From positions 44,236 through 108,235 of the forward strand of contig NZ_AJYK02000052.1 of NCBI RefSeq assembly GCF_000286955.2: DNA of 64,000 bases. Direction: 5' to 3'. Below are positions 1 through 9,455 of the stretch, in pieces. Origin of the DNA: Vibrio rumoiensis 1S-45 (GTDB taxonomy: Bacteria; Pseudomonadota; Gammaproteobacteria; Enterobacterales; Vibrionaceae). Both the position numbers and the translations under genes were made by a program. A model generated the notes under the pieces. That model did no database searches, was not told where the DNA came from, and worked only from the letters and a program-made list of their open reading frames with translations. Position 1 is the stretch's first letter, and each line of letters begins with the position of its first letter.

Positions 1-210
1 TTAGAGAAGCACGATCTTGTGGATAATCAAAAAATGATCTTAAAGATCATAGTGTTTAGGAGGATCGTTTCTTGTGATCTAACCTTGATCTTATTCTGTA
101 TTAGCTGGGATCTAAATTGCTAGTTATACACAGGCGATCTTGATGGAATAGTTATCCAGTGAATAACTATAGTAGGATCACAGGATAAAGTGCTACTTAT
201 CCACAGATGG
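1..210. other. oriC: oriC, DnaA-box part (left side cut off by window edge)
   Basis: This is the right-hand part of the chromosome 1 replication origin. DnaA boxes are visible at 18-26 (TGTGGATAA, reverse, R1 position), 124-132 (TTATACACA, R2), 152-160 (TTATCCAGT, weak, R3 position) and 197-205 (TTATCCACA, R4). Nine GATC Dam/SeqA sites lie between 13 and 179. Order and spacing follow the E. coli oriC, including a TTAGCTGGGATC block at 101 just before R2. The AT-rich unwinding element that should lie left of R1, on the mnmG side, is outside the window. mioC follows, as in other gammaproteobacteria. Confidence 0.93.
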
Positions 211-281
211 TTTGATTAAAAAGTGAGCGGTTGAACCTTTTTATTTTATGAAAAAATGGAAATTAACAAAAATAGGAAAGT

Positions 282-306
282 AAAGGCAGACATGTATTCT
301 GCCTTT
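282..306 (-). terminator. Stem-loop between mioC and oriC
   Basis: AAAGGCAGA (282-290) pairs with TCTGCCTTT (298-306) around a 7-base loop. On the minus strand it lies just after the mioC stop and is followed by a T-rich stretch. It is a likely intrinsic terminator that would reduce mioC transcription running into oriC. The T-tract is interrupted, so efficiency is uncertain. Confidence 0.6.
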
Positions 307-326
307 GGGAGGGATAATTGAAGTGA

Positions 327-767
327 TTAGCCAATAAAATGGGCCATATTTTCTTGTATCCAAGTTTCTGCAGCATCTTCAGGAACCGGAGTTTCGAGCA
401 CATCTATCTCTAAATGTGGGCATAATTCTTGTGTTCCAATGTCTAACAAGGCTTCTCTGGCACTCTTTCCTGCACCACAAAAGGTATCGTAACTTGAGTC
501 TCCAATTGCTATTACGGCAAATTTCACGTCAGACATTCTTGGAGGGGCGTCCTGGAGTTGTGCCATGAAAGGTTGAATATTGTCTGGATAATCCCCTGCA
601 CCATGCGTTGAAGTCACAATTAACCAGATCCCTGAAGCTGGAATTTGTGTAAGATCCGGTTGATTATAAATAGTGGTTTGCGCCCCTTGTGCAATAAGAA
701 GATCGCTTAGGTGATCGCCGACATATTCTGCGCTGCCTAGTGTACTGCCTGTGATGATATGGATCAT
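327..767 (-). CDS. mioC: FMN-binding protein MioC (flavodoxin-like)
   Basis: A 146-residue single-domain flavodoxin-fold protein. The phosphate-binding FMN loop TGSTLGSA is at residues 6-13, [11 protein letters not shown] at 53-63, and the second isoalloxazine loop [12 protein letters not shown] at 89-100. In E. coli MioC is an FMN electron carrier needed for biotin synthase activity in vitro; that role is inferred here. I chose the ATG at 767 because AGGAG stands 5 bases upstream; a GTG two codons earlier is possible but overlaps the ribosome site. Its place directly beside oriC is the conserved one and supports the identification. Confidence 0.93.
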   Translation of the reverse strand: MIHIITGSTLGSAEYVGDHLSDLLIAQGAQTTIYNQPDLTQIPASGIWLIVTSTHGAGDYPDNIQPFMAQLQDAPPRMSDVKFAVIAIGDSSYDTFCGAGKSAREALLDIGTQELCPHLEIDVLETPVPEDAAETWIQENMAHFIG

Positions 768-833
768 GACCACTCCTGTGATGTGATTTTTATGCTATTG
801 GTATTCATCGTGCGTTTTAACTGAAAATTGTGT

Positions 834-2195
834 TTATTTTCCAATACAGAATGAAGAAAAAATACGACCTAATAGGTCATCAGAACTGAATTCACCAGTA
901 ATCTCGTTGAGGTATTGCTGGGTAATTCTTAGCTCTTCAGCCAATATTTCCCCGGCCATGTAACCTTCAAGCTGTTGCTGACCAATCGCTAAATGCTCTG
1001 TAGCTTTATCTAAGGCTTCTAAGTGGCGTCGGCGAGCCATAAAGCTGCCTTCATTACCACCAGCAAACCCCATACAGGCTTTAAGATGATCACGCAGTGC
1101 ATCAACACCTTCGCAGGTCTTCGCTGATAGACGGATCAAGGTTGGATTGTTGATGTGGCAAATGCCCAACACTTCTCCTGTTTGATCCGCTTTGTTGCGG
1201 ATCACTGTCATTCCAATATTTTCAGGTAATTTTTCAACAAAATCAGGCCAAATTTCTTTGGGATCCGTCGCGCTAGTCGTCGTGCCATCGACCATAAATA
1301 ACACTCGATCCGCTTGTGCTATTTCTTCCCATGCTCGTTCAATGCCGATTCGTTCCACTTCATCAGAGGCTTCACGCAGCCCAGCAGTATCAATAATGTG
1401 TAAAGGCATACCATCAATGTGTATGTGCTCTCTAAGAACGTCTCGCGTGGTTCCTGCTATATCGGTAACAATCGCAGACTCTTTACCCGACAGTGCGTTT
1501 AATAGGCTAGATTTACCAGCATTCGGTCGTCCAGCAATGACTACTTTCATACCTTCGCGAATTATCGCACCTTGGTTGGCTTCTTTACGCACCGCATTAA
1601 GGTTATCTATGATCGACTGTAGATCGGAACTGACTTTTCCATCGGCCAGAAAATCAATTTCTTCTTCGGGAAAGTCGATCGCGGCTTCAACATATATACG
1701 TAAATAAATTAACGATTCTACTAAGGTATTTATACGTTGAGAAAACTCACCTTGGAGAGAGTTTAATGCCGATTTCGCGGCTTCTTCAGAGCTTGCATCA
1801 ATCAGATCGGCGATGGCTTCAGCTTGAGTTAAGTCGATCTTATCATTTAAAAAGGCGCGTTCAGAGAATTCACCAGGTCTGGCTGCGCGGATCCCTTTAA
1901 TTTTTAAAATTCGCTTGATCAACATATCCATGACTACCGGCCCACCATGGCCTTGCAGTTCTAATACATCTTCCCCGGTAAAGGAATTGGGATTCGGAAA
2001 ATAAAGTGCGATACCTTGGTCAAGCTGAGCACCGTTTTCATCGGTAAATGGAAGGTATTCGGCGTAGCGAGGCTTCACTTCACGGCCTAAGACTTCTAGT
2101 GCCACTTGTTTGGCTTGAGGGCCTGAGACTCGGATGATACCAACACCACCACGACCAAGGGCGGTAGCTTGAGCGACAATTGTCTCTGTATTCAT
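834..2195 (-). CDS. mnmE: tRNA modification GTPase MnmE
   Basis: A 453-residue cytosolic GTPase that, with MnmG (GidA), makes the cmnm5/nm5 group on wobble U34 of tRNAs. It has an N-terminal formyl-THF-binding dimerisation domain (about 1-118), helical domain and inserted G domain. The P-loop GRPNAGKS is at 222-229, TTRD at 249-252, DTAG at 269-272, NKAD near 335, and the catalytic C-terminal CIGK ends the protein. The start is placed at the [10 protein letters not shown] methionine because the family begins there; an ATG four codons upstream exists, and neither has a strong Shine-Dalgarno. The partner gene mnmG would lie left of oriC, outside the window. Confidence 0.97.
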   Translation of the reverse strand: MNTETIVAQATALGRGGVGIIRVSGPQAKQVALEVLGREVKPRYAEYLPFTDENGAQLDQGIALYFPNPNSFTGEDVLELQGHGGPVVMDMLIKRILKIKGIRAARPGEFSERAFLNDKIDLTQAEAIADLIDASSEEAAKSALNSLQGEFSQRINTLVESLIYLRIYVEAAIDFPEEEIDFLADGKVSSDLQSIIDNLNAVRKEANQGAIIREGMKVVIAGRPNAGKSSLLNALSGKESAIVTDIAGTTRDVLREHIHIDGMPLHIIDTAGLREASDEVERIGIERAWEEIAQADRVLFMVDGTTTSATDPKEIWPDFVEKLPENIGMTVIRNKADQTGEVLGICHINNPTLIRLSAKTCEGVDALRDHLKACMGFAGGNEGSFMARRRHLEALDKATEHLAIGQQQLEGYMAGEILAEELRITQQYLNEITGEFSSDDLLGRIFSSFCIGK

Positions 2196-2301
2196 AATAA
2201 CAACCATTTAAATAGGAAAACGCTTACCAATTGTAATTCGCTTAATAGATTTATAAAGAGATAATTTAATCGTTTATCTTCAGTATTATGGAAAAGCAAA
2301 T

Positions 2302-2331
2302 AAGCAAAAGGCGACCGTTTAGGCCGCCTTT
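2302..2331 (-). terminator. Terminator after yidC
   Basis: On the minus strand AAAGGCGGCC pairs with GGTCGCCTTT around a short loop and is followed by TTTTGCTTATTT. It lies just after the yidC stop and would end the rpmH-rnpA-yidD-yidC transcript before mnmE. Confidence 0.75.
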
Positions 2332-2354
2332 GTTCGTTCAGTCATCTAAGAAAC

Positions 2355-4004
2355 TTATTTGCCTTTCTTAGAATGCAGACCTTTCTTCTCTAGTGCTCGG
2401 TAGATTAGCGATTGCTGTACCAAGGTCACGATGTTCGACATTAGGTAATAAAGAACTAGACCTGATGGGAACCATAGGAAGAAGAAGATGAAGATGATTG
2501 GCATGAACATCATCATTTTCTGCTGCATTGGATCGGTAACCGTTGTTGGGCTCATCTTCTGGATGATCAACATTGAGATACCCATCAATACTGGCAGGAT
2601 GTAATACGGGTCTTGTGCTGACAAGTCATGAATCCAACCAAAGAAAGGTGCATGACGTAATTCAACCGACTCCATTAATGCCCAGTAAAGTGCAATGAAG
2701 ATTGGCATTTGCAGAAGAATAGGGAAACAACCACCTAGTGGGTTTACCTTTTCTTCTTTATACATTGCCATCATTTCTTGGCTAATACGTTGGCGGTCAT
2801 CACCTAAGCGCTCTTTCATGGCAGTGATTTTCGGCTGCAACATACGCATTTTTGCCATGGAAGTGTACTGAGCTTTGGTAAGCGGGTACATAGCACCACG
2901 AACAATGAAGGTTAGGAGAATAATTGCCACACCCCAGTTCACAACAAATGTCTGAATGAAGGACAATAAAGTATGAAGTGGTTTAGCAATGAACCATAAC
3001 CAACCGTAGTCGACAACAAGATCAAGATGCGGGGCGGTTGCTTCCATTGCATTTTGTAGCTTAGGACCAGCCCAAAGGGTGGCTTTAATTTCGCCACTTT
3101 GGTTGTTGGCAATCACTTGATTTGGAGTACGCACACCAATATCGGCAATATTACCAATCACACGAGAATAAAGAATAGTGCCTGGTTGATCGCGAGGGAT
3201 CCAAGCTGATGTAAAGTAGTGTTGCAACATGGCAACCCAACCTTGACCATCTTCTAATTTAACGTTGAGGTTTTTGTCCTGCATTTCGTCAAATTTGTAT
3301 TTTTTGTAATGATTTTCAGATGTAGAGAATGCACCACCGGTATACACTGGCATGCCTAAGTGACCTGCACCTTCAACCATCGTTTGGCGTAGGTGAGCGT
3401 ACATACCTAATGTGGCATCTTGACCCGAGTTGTTTTTGATATCATAAACAACATCAATCGCGTAACTTCCGCGTTTAATGATAAAGGTTTTGGTGTAATC
3501 AATACCATTTGCGCTGTAAGTCAAAGGAATGCGTAATTCATCTTGACCATCAGCCAATTGGAAACTTTGTGCTGTTGTTTGGTATTGAGGACGTTTTGAG
3601 CTGCTGATATCGATACCTTGAGGGCCAACCAAACCACTTTGAGCAATGTATTCATGCTCAGGTGTTTCTTTTAGCAGAACAAAAGAATCTTTAGAATCCA
3701 GCGTCGCATTATATTTATTCAACTTAGCTGAAACGACATCACCACCAACTGGGTTGATAGCAAGCGTTAACACATCAGAAGTTACTTTGATGGTTGAAGC
3801 GGCAGGTTGATTGTTGACTTGCTGAGGGACGAGCGGATCGGATGAAGCCTCTGCAGGATCATGCGGCAAGCTGCTGTCAGTATTCGTTTGAGTCTGCTGC
3901 ACGCTAGTTTGAGCTGGTTGAGCATCCTTATTATTCCATTGTTGGAACAATAAAAAACTTACTAGAGCAAAAGCGATTAACAGGATATTACGTTGAGAAT
4001 CCAT
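2355..4004 (-). CDS. yidC: Membrane protein insertase YidC
   Basis: A 549-residue inner-membrane insertase (Oxa1/Alb3 family) that works with SecYEG and alone to insert and fold membrane proteins. A start-proximal transmembrane helix (residues about 5-22) is followed by a Gln/Pro-rich linker, the large periplasmic beta-sandwich domain (about 70-340), and a C-terminal five-helix core containing the conserved [18 protein letters not shown] stretch and the conserved arginine in the FIVRGAMYP region. The C-tail is basic. Length matches the E. coli protein (548). It lies 2 bases after yidD in the rpmH-rnpA-yidD-yidC cluster, which is co-transcribed in related bacteria. Confidence 0.97.
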   Translation of the reverse strand: MDSQRNILLIAFALVSFLLFQQWNNKDAQPAQTSVQQTQTNTDSSLPHDPAEASSDPLVPQQVNNQPAASTIKVTSDVLTLAINPVGGDVVSAKLNKYNATLDSKDSFVLLKETPEHEYIAQSGLVGPQGIDISSSKRPQYQTTAQSFQLADGQDELRIPLTYSANGIDYTKTFIIKRGSYAIDVVYDIKNNSGQDATLGMYAHLRQTMVEGAGHLGMPVYTGGAFSTSENHYKKYKFDEMQDKNLNVKLEDGQGWVAMLQHYFTSAWIPRDQPGTILYSRVIGNIADIGVRTPNQVIANNQSGEIKATLWAGPKLQNAMEATAPHLDLVVDYGWLWFIAKPLHTLLSFIQTFVVNWGVAIILLTFIVRGAMYPLTKAQYTSMAKMRMLQPKITAMKERLGDDRQRISQEMMAMYKEEKVNPLGGCFPILLQMPIFIALYWALMESVELRHAPFFGWIHDLSAQDPYYILPVLMGISMLIIQKMSPTTVTDPMQQKMMMFMPIIFIFFFLWFPSGLVLYYLMSNIVTLVQQSLIYRALEKKGLHSKKGK

Positions 4005-4006
4005 TG

Positions 4007-4264
4007 TTATTTATCTCTGTCGTGTTTTTGATTTGGCGGGACAGGGTCATATCCCCCAGCATTTAAAGGATGGCATTTTAATAGACGTTTGCCAGATAAC
4101 CAACACCCTTTTACAAAACCGTGCTCATTAATTGCTTCTATAGCATAAGTTGAACACGTTGGTGTAAAGCGACATCGAGGTCCAAGCAAAGGACTAATGA
4201 TTCCTTTATATAGGTAAATTAACCTAATTGCTAACCACGATAAGGGCGAGATAGGCGATGCCAT
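4007..4264 (-). CDS. yidD: Membrane protein insertion efficiency factor YidD
   Basis: An 85-residue small protein of the YidD (haemolytic protein HlpA-like) family, located at the inner face of the cytoplasmic membrane and thought to help YidC-dependent insertion. The family signature [14 protein letters not shown] is at about residues 28-41, with an N-terminal amphipathic/hydrophobic segment and the conserved C-terminal GGYDPVPP. The start overlaps the end of rnpA by 34 bp, an overlap also known in E. coli, so translation is probably coupled. Confidence 0.95.
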   Translation of the reverse strand: MASPISPLSWLAIRLIYLYKGIISPLLGPRCRFTPTCSTYAIEAINEHGFVKGCWLSGKRLLKCHPLNAGGYDPVPPNQKHDRDK

Positions 4265-4587
4265 AACTTCTCAAATATTTTAAAAACTTCTTCGTTACTC
4301 AAATCTTGAGCACTCTTTTTCGCAATTACAACAAAATCTTTATTTGGCAATTGGCTTTGCTGTAAACGAAAACTTTCACGAGCTAAACGTTTAAAACGGT
4401 TACGACCAACGGCGGTTTTGATTTGTTTTTTAGGAACTGCTAATCCAAGTCTTGGATGGAGGAGTGTATTATTGCGAGCGATAATAGTGAAATGAGGGGA
4501 GCCTGCTCGATGAGCTTGCTGGAAGACGTTTTGATAATGCTCGGGAGTTAACAAACGTAACTCCCGAGTAAAAGTAGACTTAGTCAA
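4231..4587 (-). CDS. rnpA: Ribonuclease P protein component RnpA
   Basis: A 118-residue basic protein that binds the RNase P RNA and helps it recognise pre-tRNA 5' leaders. The conserved RNP signature [13 protein letters not shown] is at 62-74. The frame opens with TTG at 4587, 13 bases after the rpmH stop; no ATG is available before the conserved [10 protein letters not shown] segment, so the weak start is accepted. Poor initiation plus distance from rpmH would keep RnpA scarce relative to ribosomal protein L34, as known in E. coli. It overlaps yidD at its 3' end. Confidence 0.95.
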   Translation of the reverse strand: MTKSTFTRELRLLTPEHYQNVFQQAHRAGSPHFTIIARNNTLLHPRLGLAVPKKQIKTAVGRNRFKRLARESFRLQQSQLPNKDFVVIAKKSAQDLSNEEVFKIFEKLWHRLSRPYRG

Positions 4588-4600
4588 AATAATTCAAGAA

Positions 4601-4735
4601 TTATTTTGAAAGGCGCTTACGGCCTTTTGCACGACGTGCATTAATTGTCTTACGACCATTCTTAGTTGCCATACGAGCACGGAAACCGTGAGTACGTTTG
4701 CGCTTAAGAACAGTAGGTTGAAAAGTGCGTTTCAT
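4601..4735 (-). CDS. rpmH: 50S ribosomal protein L34
   Basis: A 44-residue, very basic protein beginning [18 protein letters not shown] and ending KGRKRLSK, a full-length match to the L34 family. It is part of the large ribosomal subunit. It is the first gene of the rpmH-rnpA-yidD-yidC cluster and is read from the sigma70 promoter at 4826-4854. The start ATG at 4735 is preceded by a weak AAGGTAA-like ribosome site. Confidence 0.97.
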   Translation of the reverse strand: MKRTFQPTVLKRKRTHGFRARMATKNGRKTINARRAKGRKRLSK

Positions 4736-4825
4736 GGTAATTACCTTTACTGATCAGTAGTTTATAGGTTCTTGTTAAACCCGGTGTGAGATGTTTTATC
4801 CGACACCTCTCAACAAAGAGGCGGA

Positions 4826-4854
4826 ATTGTAATCATTGACCGTCAAAGAGTCAA
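4826..4854 (-). promoter_or_regulatory. sigma70 promoter of rpmH
   Basis: On the minus strand TTGACT (4849-4854) and TACAAT (4826-4831) are separated by exactly 17 bases, about 90 bp upstream of the rpmH ATG. This is a strong consensus promoter, as expected for a ribosomal protein gene. Confidence 0.8.
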
Positions 4855-4865
4855 TGCTACATGAC

Positions 4866-4896
4866 AGAATAAAGCGCATTTATTGTGCTTTATTCT
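4866..4896 (-). terminator. Hairpin after the amino-acid ABC operon
   Basis: AGAATAAAGC (4866-4875) pairs with GCTTTATTCT (4887-4896). It is placed between the end of the ABC transporter operon and the rpmH promoter. No T-tract follows on the minus strand, so a terminator role is only a guess. Confidence 0.3.
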
Positions 4897-4957
4897 TGTC
4901 GTTGGCCTAAAAATCCGTGTGCGGATTATACGGTTTCTTATTGTAAGTGCAAGGATC

Positions 4958-5695
4958 CTATTGGATCCCAACCTGATTTAAAAACTTAATAAGCTGTGGA
5001 TTAGTGGGATCTTTAAATATTTGATCCGGCGTTCCTTGTTCCACTATCTTGCCATTAGCCATATAGATCACTCGATCCGCGACTTCCCGAGCAAATTGCA
5101 TTTCGTGAGTGACCACCAGCATGGTTTGGTGCTGCTTGGCTAATTTTTTCATTAAGGATAACACTTCACCGACCCATTCCGGATCAAGCGCAGAAGTTGG
5201 CTCATCAAATAATAATAGCTCTGGTTCAAATGCCATGGCTCGGCCAATACCTACACGTTGTTGCTGACCACCAGAGAGTGCAGCAGGGTAGCTATCGCCC
5301 TTGTCACCTAAGCCTATGTCATCCAAAATTTGTTGTGCGCGAGCAAGGGCATCACTTTTCTTCCAGCCTCTCACCGTGATTAAGCCTTCAGCAATATTTT
5401 GCCTTGCTGTCTGGTGAGAAAATAACGCGTAATTTTGAAATACAAAGCCGGTTTTACGGCGTAATGCCAATATATCGGCTTTGGTGTGCTTCTCGGCATT
5501 CACGGTAGCATCATCAATGCTAATCACGCCTTGTTCCGGGTATTCAAGAAAATTGACGCAGCGTAAAAGAGTGGATTTACCGGTACCGCTTGACCCTATA
5601 ATGACGATGATTTCGCCTTTATTAATCTCAATATCCACGCCACTAAGCACTTCGGTGTTACCAAACGATTTGTGTAGATTTGAAATAGTGATCAT
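4958..5695 (-). CDS. Polar amino-acid (cystine-type) ABC transporter ATPase
   Basis: A 245-residue ABC ATPase of the polar amino-acid uptake family (GlnQ/HisP/TcyN-like). Walker A GSSGTGKST is at 34-42, the ABC signature LSGGQ at 140-144, Walker B LLLFDEP at 160-166, and the switch histidine in LVVTHEM follows. It would energise the permease encoded at 5692-6363; the two reading frames overlap by 4 bases (ATGA-type coupling). With the binding protein at 8363-9124 this forms a complete importer. The substrate is inferred from the binding protein, which resembles cystine-binding proteins. V. cholerae carries a similar set between rpmH and dnaA. Confidence 0.93.
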   Translation of the reverse strand: MITISNLHKSFGNTEVLSGVDIEINKGEIIVIIGSSGTGKSTLLRCVNFLEYPEQGVISIDDATVNAEKHTKADILALRRKTGFVFQNYALFSHQTARQNIAEGLITVRGWKKSDALARAQQILDDIGLGDKGDSYPAALSGGQQQRVGIGRAMAFEPELLLFDEPTSALDPEWVGEVLSLMKKLAKQHQTMLVVTHEMQFAREVADRVIYMANGKIVEQGTPDQIFKDPTNPQLIKFLNQVGIQ

Positions 5696-6363
5696 CGTTG
5701 ATACGCCTTGTTTAATTTATTTTCTGCCCAAGTTTGTACTTGAGTGAGGACTAACACTACACCCCAGTAGATCAAAGCAACCGCGAGGAATGCTTCGAAG
5801 AATCGAAAACTAGAAGAGGCTTCCATTTGTGCTTTCGCCATGATTTCAGCCACGCCTAATGTAAAGGCCAGAGAGGTTGATTTAATCATATCAATGAAAT
5901 AGTTCATTAAAGAAGGCAGCGCAACGCGCGTGGCTTGAGGGAGAATGATACGGCGCATTGATTGGTAACGCGTCATTCCAATCGATAAACTGGCTTCCAT
6001 TTGGCTTCGATCAATGCCGATAATAGCCGCGCGAATACTTTCGGCCATATAAGACGCAAAGTGCAACGTTAAACCAATAACGGCAGCGCTAAAAGCATCA
6101 ATACCCACCATGATCGGGAATATCTGCGGCAAACCGTAATACAATAAGAATAACTGCACTAACAGAGGGGTACCACGGAAAAAGCTGATGTACAGTTGGC
6201 AAAGTTGGTTTAATACAGGCACCTTAAAGACGCGAATATTAGCCACAATCACCGCTAATATTAAGGCGAATACAACGCCCCAGATTGCCATTTCTAATGT
6301 TGTGCCTAAATATTTGAATAAGATAGGCAGAAGATCCAACATGTAATTAAAATCGAAATTCAT
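5692..6363 (-). CDS. Polar amino-acid ABC transporter permease
   Basis: A 223-residue inner-membrane permease of the His/Glu/Gln/Arg/cystine family with about five transmembrane segments. The cytoplasmic EAA loop that docks the ATPase is visible in the middle (EASLSIGMTRYQSMRRIILP, about residues 122-141). It starts 2 bases after the YddA-like gene and overlaps the ATPase gene by 4 bases, so the three frames are translationally linked. Confidence 0.93.
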   Translation of the reverse strand: MNFDFNYMLDLLPILFKYLGTTLEMAIWGVVFALILAVIVANIRVFKVPVLNQLCQLYISFFRGTPLLVQLFLLYYGLPQIFPIMVGIDAFSAAVIGLTLHFASYMAESIRAAIIGIDRSQMEASLSIGMTRYQSMRRIILPQATRVALPSLMNYFIDMIKSTSLAFTLGVAEIMAKAQMEASSSFRFFEAFLAVALIYWGVVLVLTQVQTWAENKLNKAYQR

Positions 6364-6365
6364 GA

Positions 6366-8123
6366 CTAAAGTGTATGTCCTTCCATTGGGCTAAATTGCC
6401 AGTTAACTTGCTCATCCGAGCGCTCTGCATGTAAGCGATACTGGTGATAGTGAGCGACTTTGCTCCGATGCGCAATACTTACCAGTGTGGTATTTGGCAG
6501 TTGTTTTGCGAGAATTTGGTAAATGTCACTTTCGGTTTCCTCATCTAACGATGAGGTCGCTTCATCTAAAAATAACCATTGTGGTTGTAAAATCAAAGCC
6601 CTAACAATAGCCACTCTTTGTTGTTCACCCGCAGACATGGTGTGTGACCAGTGTTGATGTTGATCTAATTGTGACGCAAAGTGCCCTAAATGACATAGAT
6701 TCAATCGTTCTATTATCTCACTATCTTGTATATTGGTATCACGCTGTGGATAGCATAACACTTCTCTTAATGTTCCCTCTGGAAGGTATGGCTTTTGAGG
6801 AAGAAACAAACTGTGTTGCGATATTTCAATATGACCTTCTGAATAAGGCCAAATACCAGAGATGGTTTTTAATAAGGTGCTTTTTCCTATTCCTGATTGA
6901 CCAGAAATTAAGGTATGTTGCCCCGACTGTAGTTGAATATCGTCTAACTGGCTTAATATTGTGCCGTTTGGTAATTTTACTTGGCAATGATGAATAGTGA
7001 GTTGATCTTGTTGGGTTTTAGTGACAACTAGCTGGCTGTGTTGCGCTTGTTGTTTGGTGGCTTGCATATCGTCGTTATAGCTGGTTAAACGGTCAACACT
7101 GGCCTTCCAACTGGCAATACTTGCGTAAGAGTCAACAAACCAACTGACCGCGCCCATCACTTGACCAAATGCATTATTGATTTGCATTAAGCCGCCCAGT
7201 TTTATTGCGCCTGAGAAAAAACTTGGCGCGGCAATCATAATAGGGAAGATAATAGCAATTTGGCTATAACCACTATTAAAGCCAACAATTTGCTTTTGTT
7301 TACGCATAATTTGCCAAGTATTTTTCCATACTTGGTTAAATTTAACTTCAAGTTGCTCTCGTTCTTTATTCTCACCTTGATAAAGTGCAATTCCTTCGGC
7401 ATTTTCTCGTAGCCTAACTAAAGAATAACGAAAGTTAGCTTCAAGTTTTTGTTGAATAAAATTTAAGTTAATTAAAGGTTTACCAATTTTATGCATGATA
7501 AAACTGCCGACCGTCGCATAGATTAATGCCGCCCAGACCATGAAGCCTGGGATCGTCACTTGGTGACCTGCCAGATGAAAACTAAACGGGCCAGATAGGC
7601 CCCATAAAATAGTAATGAAAGAGGCTAAGGTTACTACTGAATTTAAAAGGCCAAGTGATAAGCTTAACGTGTCATTGGTAAATTGGTCGATATCTTCGGC
7701 AATACGTTGATCGGGGTTATCGGTTTGATGGTTGCCACGTTCGAGTTGAAAATAAGAGCGATCGTTCAGCCAATGAGTCAGGTAGGCATTGGTTAACCAA
7801 CGACGCCAACGAAGTTGCAGCATCATATTTAAGTAAATTCGATAGACCGCGATAACAATGAAGATGGCCGCGATGATTGAAAATTTGATCAACAGGTGAG
7901 TAAACGCCGTTTTATCTAATTCTTGTAATGCATTATAAAAATCAGAATTCCACTGATTTAAGATCACCGACATGTACACCATGCCTAAATTGAGTGCCAC
8001 AATGGCAATTAATAGCCCCCATGCCATCCATTTCTCTTCCGATTGCCAATAGGGTTTCGATAACTGCCAAACTTTTCCCAGAAAATGTTGGGAAGTAAGA
8101 TGAAAAGATGGGCGGCTATTCAT
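6366..8123 (-). CDS. YddA-like ABC transporter, fused membrane and ATPase domains
   Basis: A 585-residue half-transporter. The N-terminal two thirds is a six-helix membrane domain of the SbmA/BacA type (ABC_membrane_2): long helices with the LNQWNSDFYNALQ and Q-RI-EDI motifs. The last 200 residues are an ABC ATPase with Walker A GQSGIGKST, signature SAGEQQRVAI and Walker B WLFLDEATSSLD. The best match in E. coli is YddA, whose substrate is unknown. It lies between the binding protein and permease of an amino-acid importer, 2 bases from the permease gene, with a terminator upstream at 8278-8323. It does not complete the importer, so its presence in the operon is unusual. Confidence 0.85.
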   Translation of the reverse strand: MNSRPSFHLTSQHFLGKVWQLSKPYWQSEEKWMAWGLLIAIVALNLGMVYMSVILNQWNSDFYNALQELDKTAFTHLLIKFSIIAAIFIVIAVYRIYLNMMLQLRWRRWLTNAYLTHWLNDRSYFQLERGNHQTDNPDQRIAEDIDQFTNDTLSLSLGLLNSVVTLASFITILWGLSGPFSFHLAGHQVTIPGFMVWAALIYATVGSFIMHKIGKPLINLNFIQQKLEANFRYSLVRLRENAEGIALYQGENKEREQLEVKFNQVWKNTWQIMRKQKQIVGFNSGYSQIAIIFPIMIAAPSFFSGAIKLGGLMQINNAFGQVMGAVSWFVDSYASIASWKASVDRLTSYNDDMQATKQQAQHSQLVVTKTQQDQLTIHHCQVKLPNGTILSQLDDIQLQSGQHTLISGQSGIGKSTLLKTISGIWPYSEGHIEISQHSLFLPQKPYLPEGTLREVLCYPQRDTNIQDSEIIERLNLCHLGHFASQLDQHQHWSHTMSAGEQQRVAIVRALILQPQWLFLDEATSSLDEETESDIYQILAKQLPNTTLVSIAHRSKVAHYHQYRLHAERSDEQVNWQFSPMEGHTL

Positions 8124-8277
8124 GTGTGGATTCCTAAAGGCAAAAAAGATGCAACTATGACCAAGAGTTGAAGATGAGGTTCATTGAACTAAGGGTAAAG
8201 GCAAAAATAAAGTTACATTTTGATACAAATAGCGATGAAAGGGTAGGGATTGAAAGTAAAAGGGCAGTAAAAGATAA

Positions 8278-8323
8278 ACTAAAAAGCCGCGTTAAGCTGT
8301 CATAAACAGGCTCAACACGGCTT
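8278..8323 (-). terminator. Intra-operon terminator after the binding-protein gene
   Basis: On the minus strand a long GC-rich stem (AAGCCGTGTTGAGCCTG with CAGCTTAACGCGGCTT) is followed by TTTTTAG. It stands between the binding-protein gene and the YddA-like gene and would let the binding protein be made in excess of the membrane parts, a common arrangement. Confidence 0.75.
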
Positions 8324-8362
8324 ACATTATTGTTATTTGAATCTATGGTGAGCTAGGGAGTA

Positions 8363-9124
8363 TTACTTTTTAGTAATATCCGCACCAAACCATTTTTCAG
8401 AAATCTTACCTAGTGTGCCGTCAGCACGCATTTCGCCTAGAGCTTTATTGACTTCAGTTTGCAGTTTTTGGCCTTTAGCATTATTGACAAATGGCCATGC
8501 GTTTTCGATGGTTTCAAACGGTTCGCCAGCCAGTTGAAGTGGCAAGCTAGTTTGTTTGATCAGCTGTAAAGCTGATAAACGGTCCATAATGAAAGCGTCA
8601 GAACGACCTAAAGCCACATCTTGTTCGATACCAGCATCGTAGGTTTTGATGTTGATCTTACCTTCTTTATCGTAACTACGAAGCACTTGCTCAAAGTTCG
8701 ATCCTAGGTTAACCGCAACGGTTTTACCGGCAAGATCATCGACGCTTTTGATCGAATCATTGCCTTTCTTAACGGTGATTTGTACACCATCAACCACATA
8801 AGGATCAGAGAAGATATATTTCGCTTTACGCGTATCGGTGATCGTGACCTGATTTGAGATAGTATCAATTCGGCCAGTTTCTAATAATCCGAATAACCCA
8901 GAGAAGTTTGCAGTCACGTAAGTCACATGGTAGTCATTACGTTTTCCTATCTCATCCCATAAATCAACTTCAAAGCCTTGAAGCTTATCAAGTTTTTGAA
9001 ATGTAAATGGAAAGTATGTGCCAGACATACCCACTTTAACTTCTTGCTCAGCAGCTTGTGCAAAATGGGTAACAGAAAGAAAAAGGGCTGCAGCGGTGAC
9101 AATTTTATTTATAATACGGCTCAT
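8363..9124 (-). CDS. Periplasmic amino-acid (cystine-like) binding protein
   Basis: A 253-residue type II periplasmic binding protein (SBP_bac_3). A Sec signal peptide covers about residues 1-24 and ends in AQA. The mature part has the family pattern: FEVDLWDEIGKR, GRIDTISNQVTITDTRKAKY, VAVNLGSN and the terminal SEKWFGADITK, closest among proteins I know to E. coli TcyJ (FliY), a cystine binder. It captures the substrate for the permease/ATPase pair downstream. It is transcribed away from dnaA, so its promoter lies within the dnaA upstream region. The substrate remains an inference. Confidence 0.9.
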   Translation of the reverse strand: MSRIINKIVTAAALFLSVTHFAQAAEQEVKVGMSGTYFPFTFQKLDKLQGFEVDLWDEIGKRNDYHVTYVTANFSGLFGLLETGRIDTISNQVTITDTRKAKYIFSDPYVVDGVQITVKKGNDSIKSVDDLAGKTVAVNLGSNFEQVLRSYDKEGKINIKTYDAGIEQDVALGRSDAFIMDRLSALQLIKQTSLPLQLAGEPFETIENAWPFVNNAKGQKLQTEVNKALGEMRADGTLGKISEKWFGADITKK

Positions 9125-9246
9125 GGTTTATTCTCCAGATGATTTGGCCTTTATACTACGTTAAGTGCTATTGATAAATCTAAGAACAAGATGTTATTAA
9201 CCATAACTAATGGTCTCAAACTTGCATAAGATATCAGCAAAGTAGC

Positions 9247-9432
9247 TGTGGGTAACTTTATCCTCTTTTTAGGTTATGCACATCCTAAAAGTGGGCTTAA
9301 CTGCTTGGTTTAACATAAAATTGGGATAGCAATAGAAAAAACTGTGAATAACTTAGATCTTATTCACCGATCTAAGGATCTATTACTGGTGATCTTGTTG
9401 GTCAAGATGTAGAATTACATTCCTTTCAGATC
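9247..9432 (+). promoter_or_regulatory. dnaA control region with DnaA boxes and GATC sites
   Basis: The 330-bp gap between the divergent binding-protein gene and dnaA holds two exact DnaA boxes, 9274-9282 (TTATGCACA) and 9343-9351 (TGTGAATAA, reverse). Two one-mismatch boxes lie at 9247-9255 (TGTGGGTAA) and 9360-9368 (TTATTCACC). Five GATC sites cluster between 9356 and 9432. DnaA binding here would autoregulate dnaA, and SeqA/Dam would block it after replication, as in E. coli. The core promoter hexamers are not clear to me. Confidence 0.75.
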
Positions 9433-9455
9433 ATTTCATTTCGTGTGGGGTTAAT

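Noticed and set aside
1192..1707. 171-codon open frame opposite mnmE
   Set aside because: It is the antisense of a clear, fully conserved mnmE; composition is that of a shadow frame and it has no ribosome site or family features.
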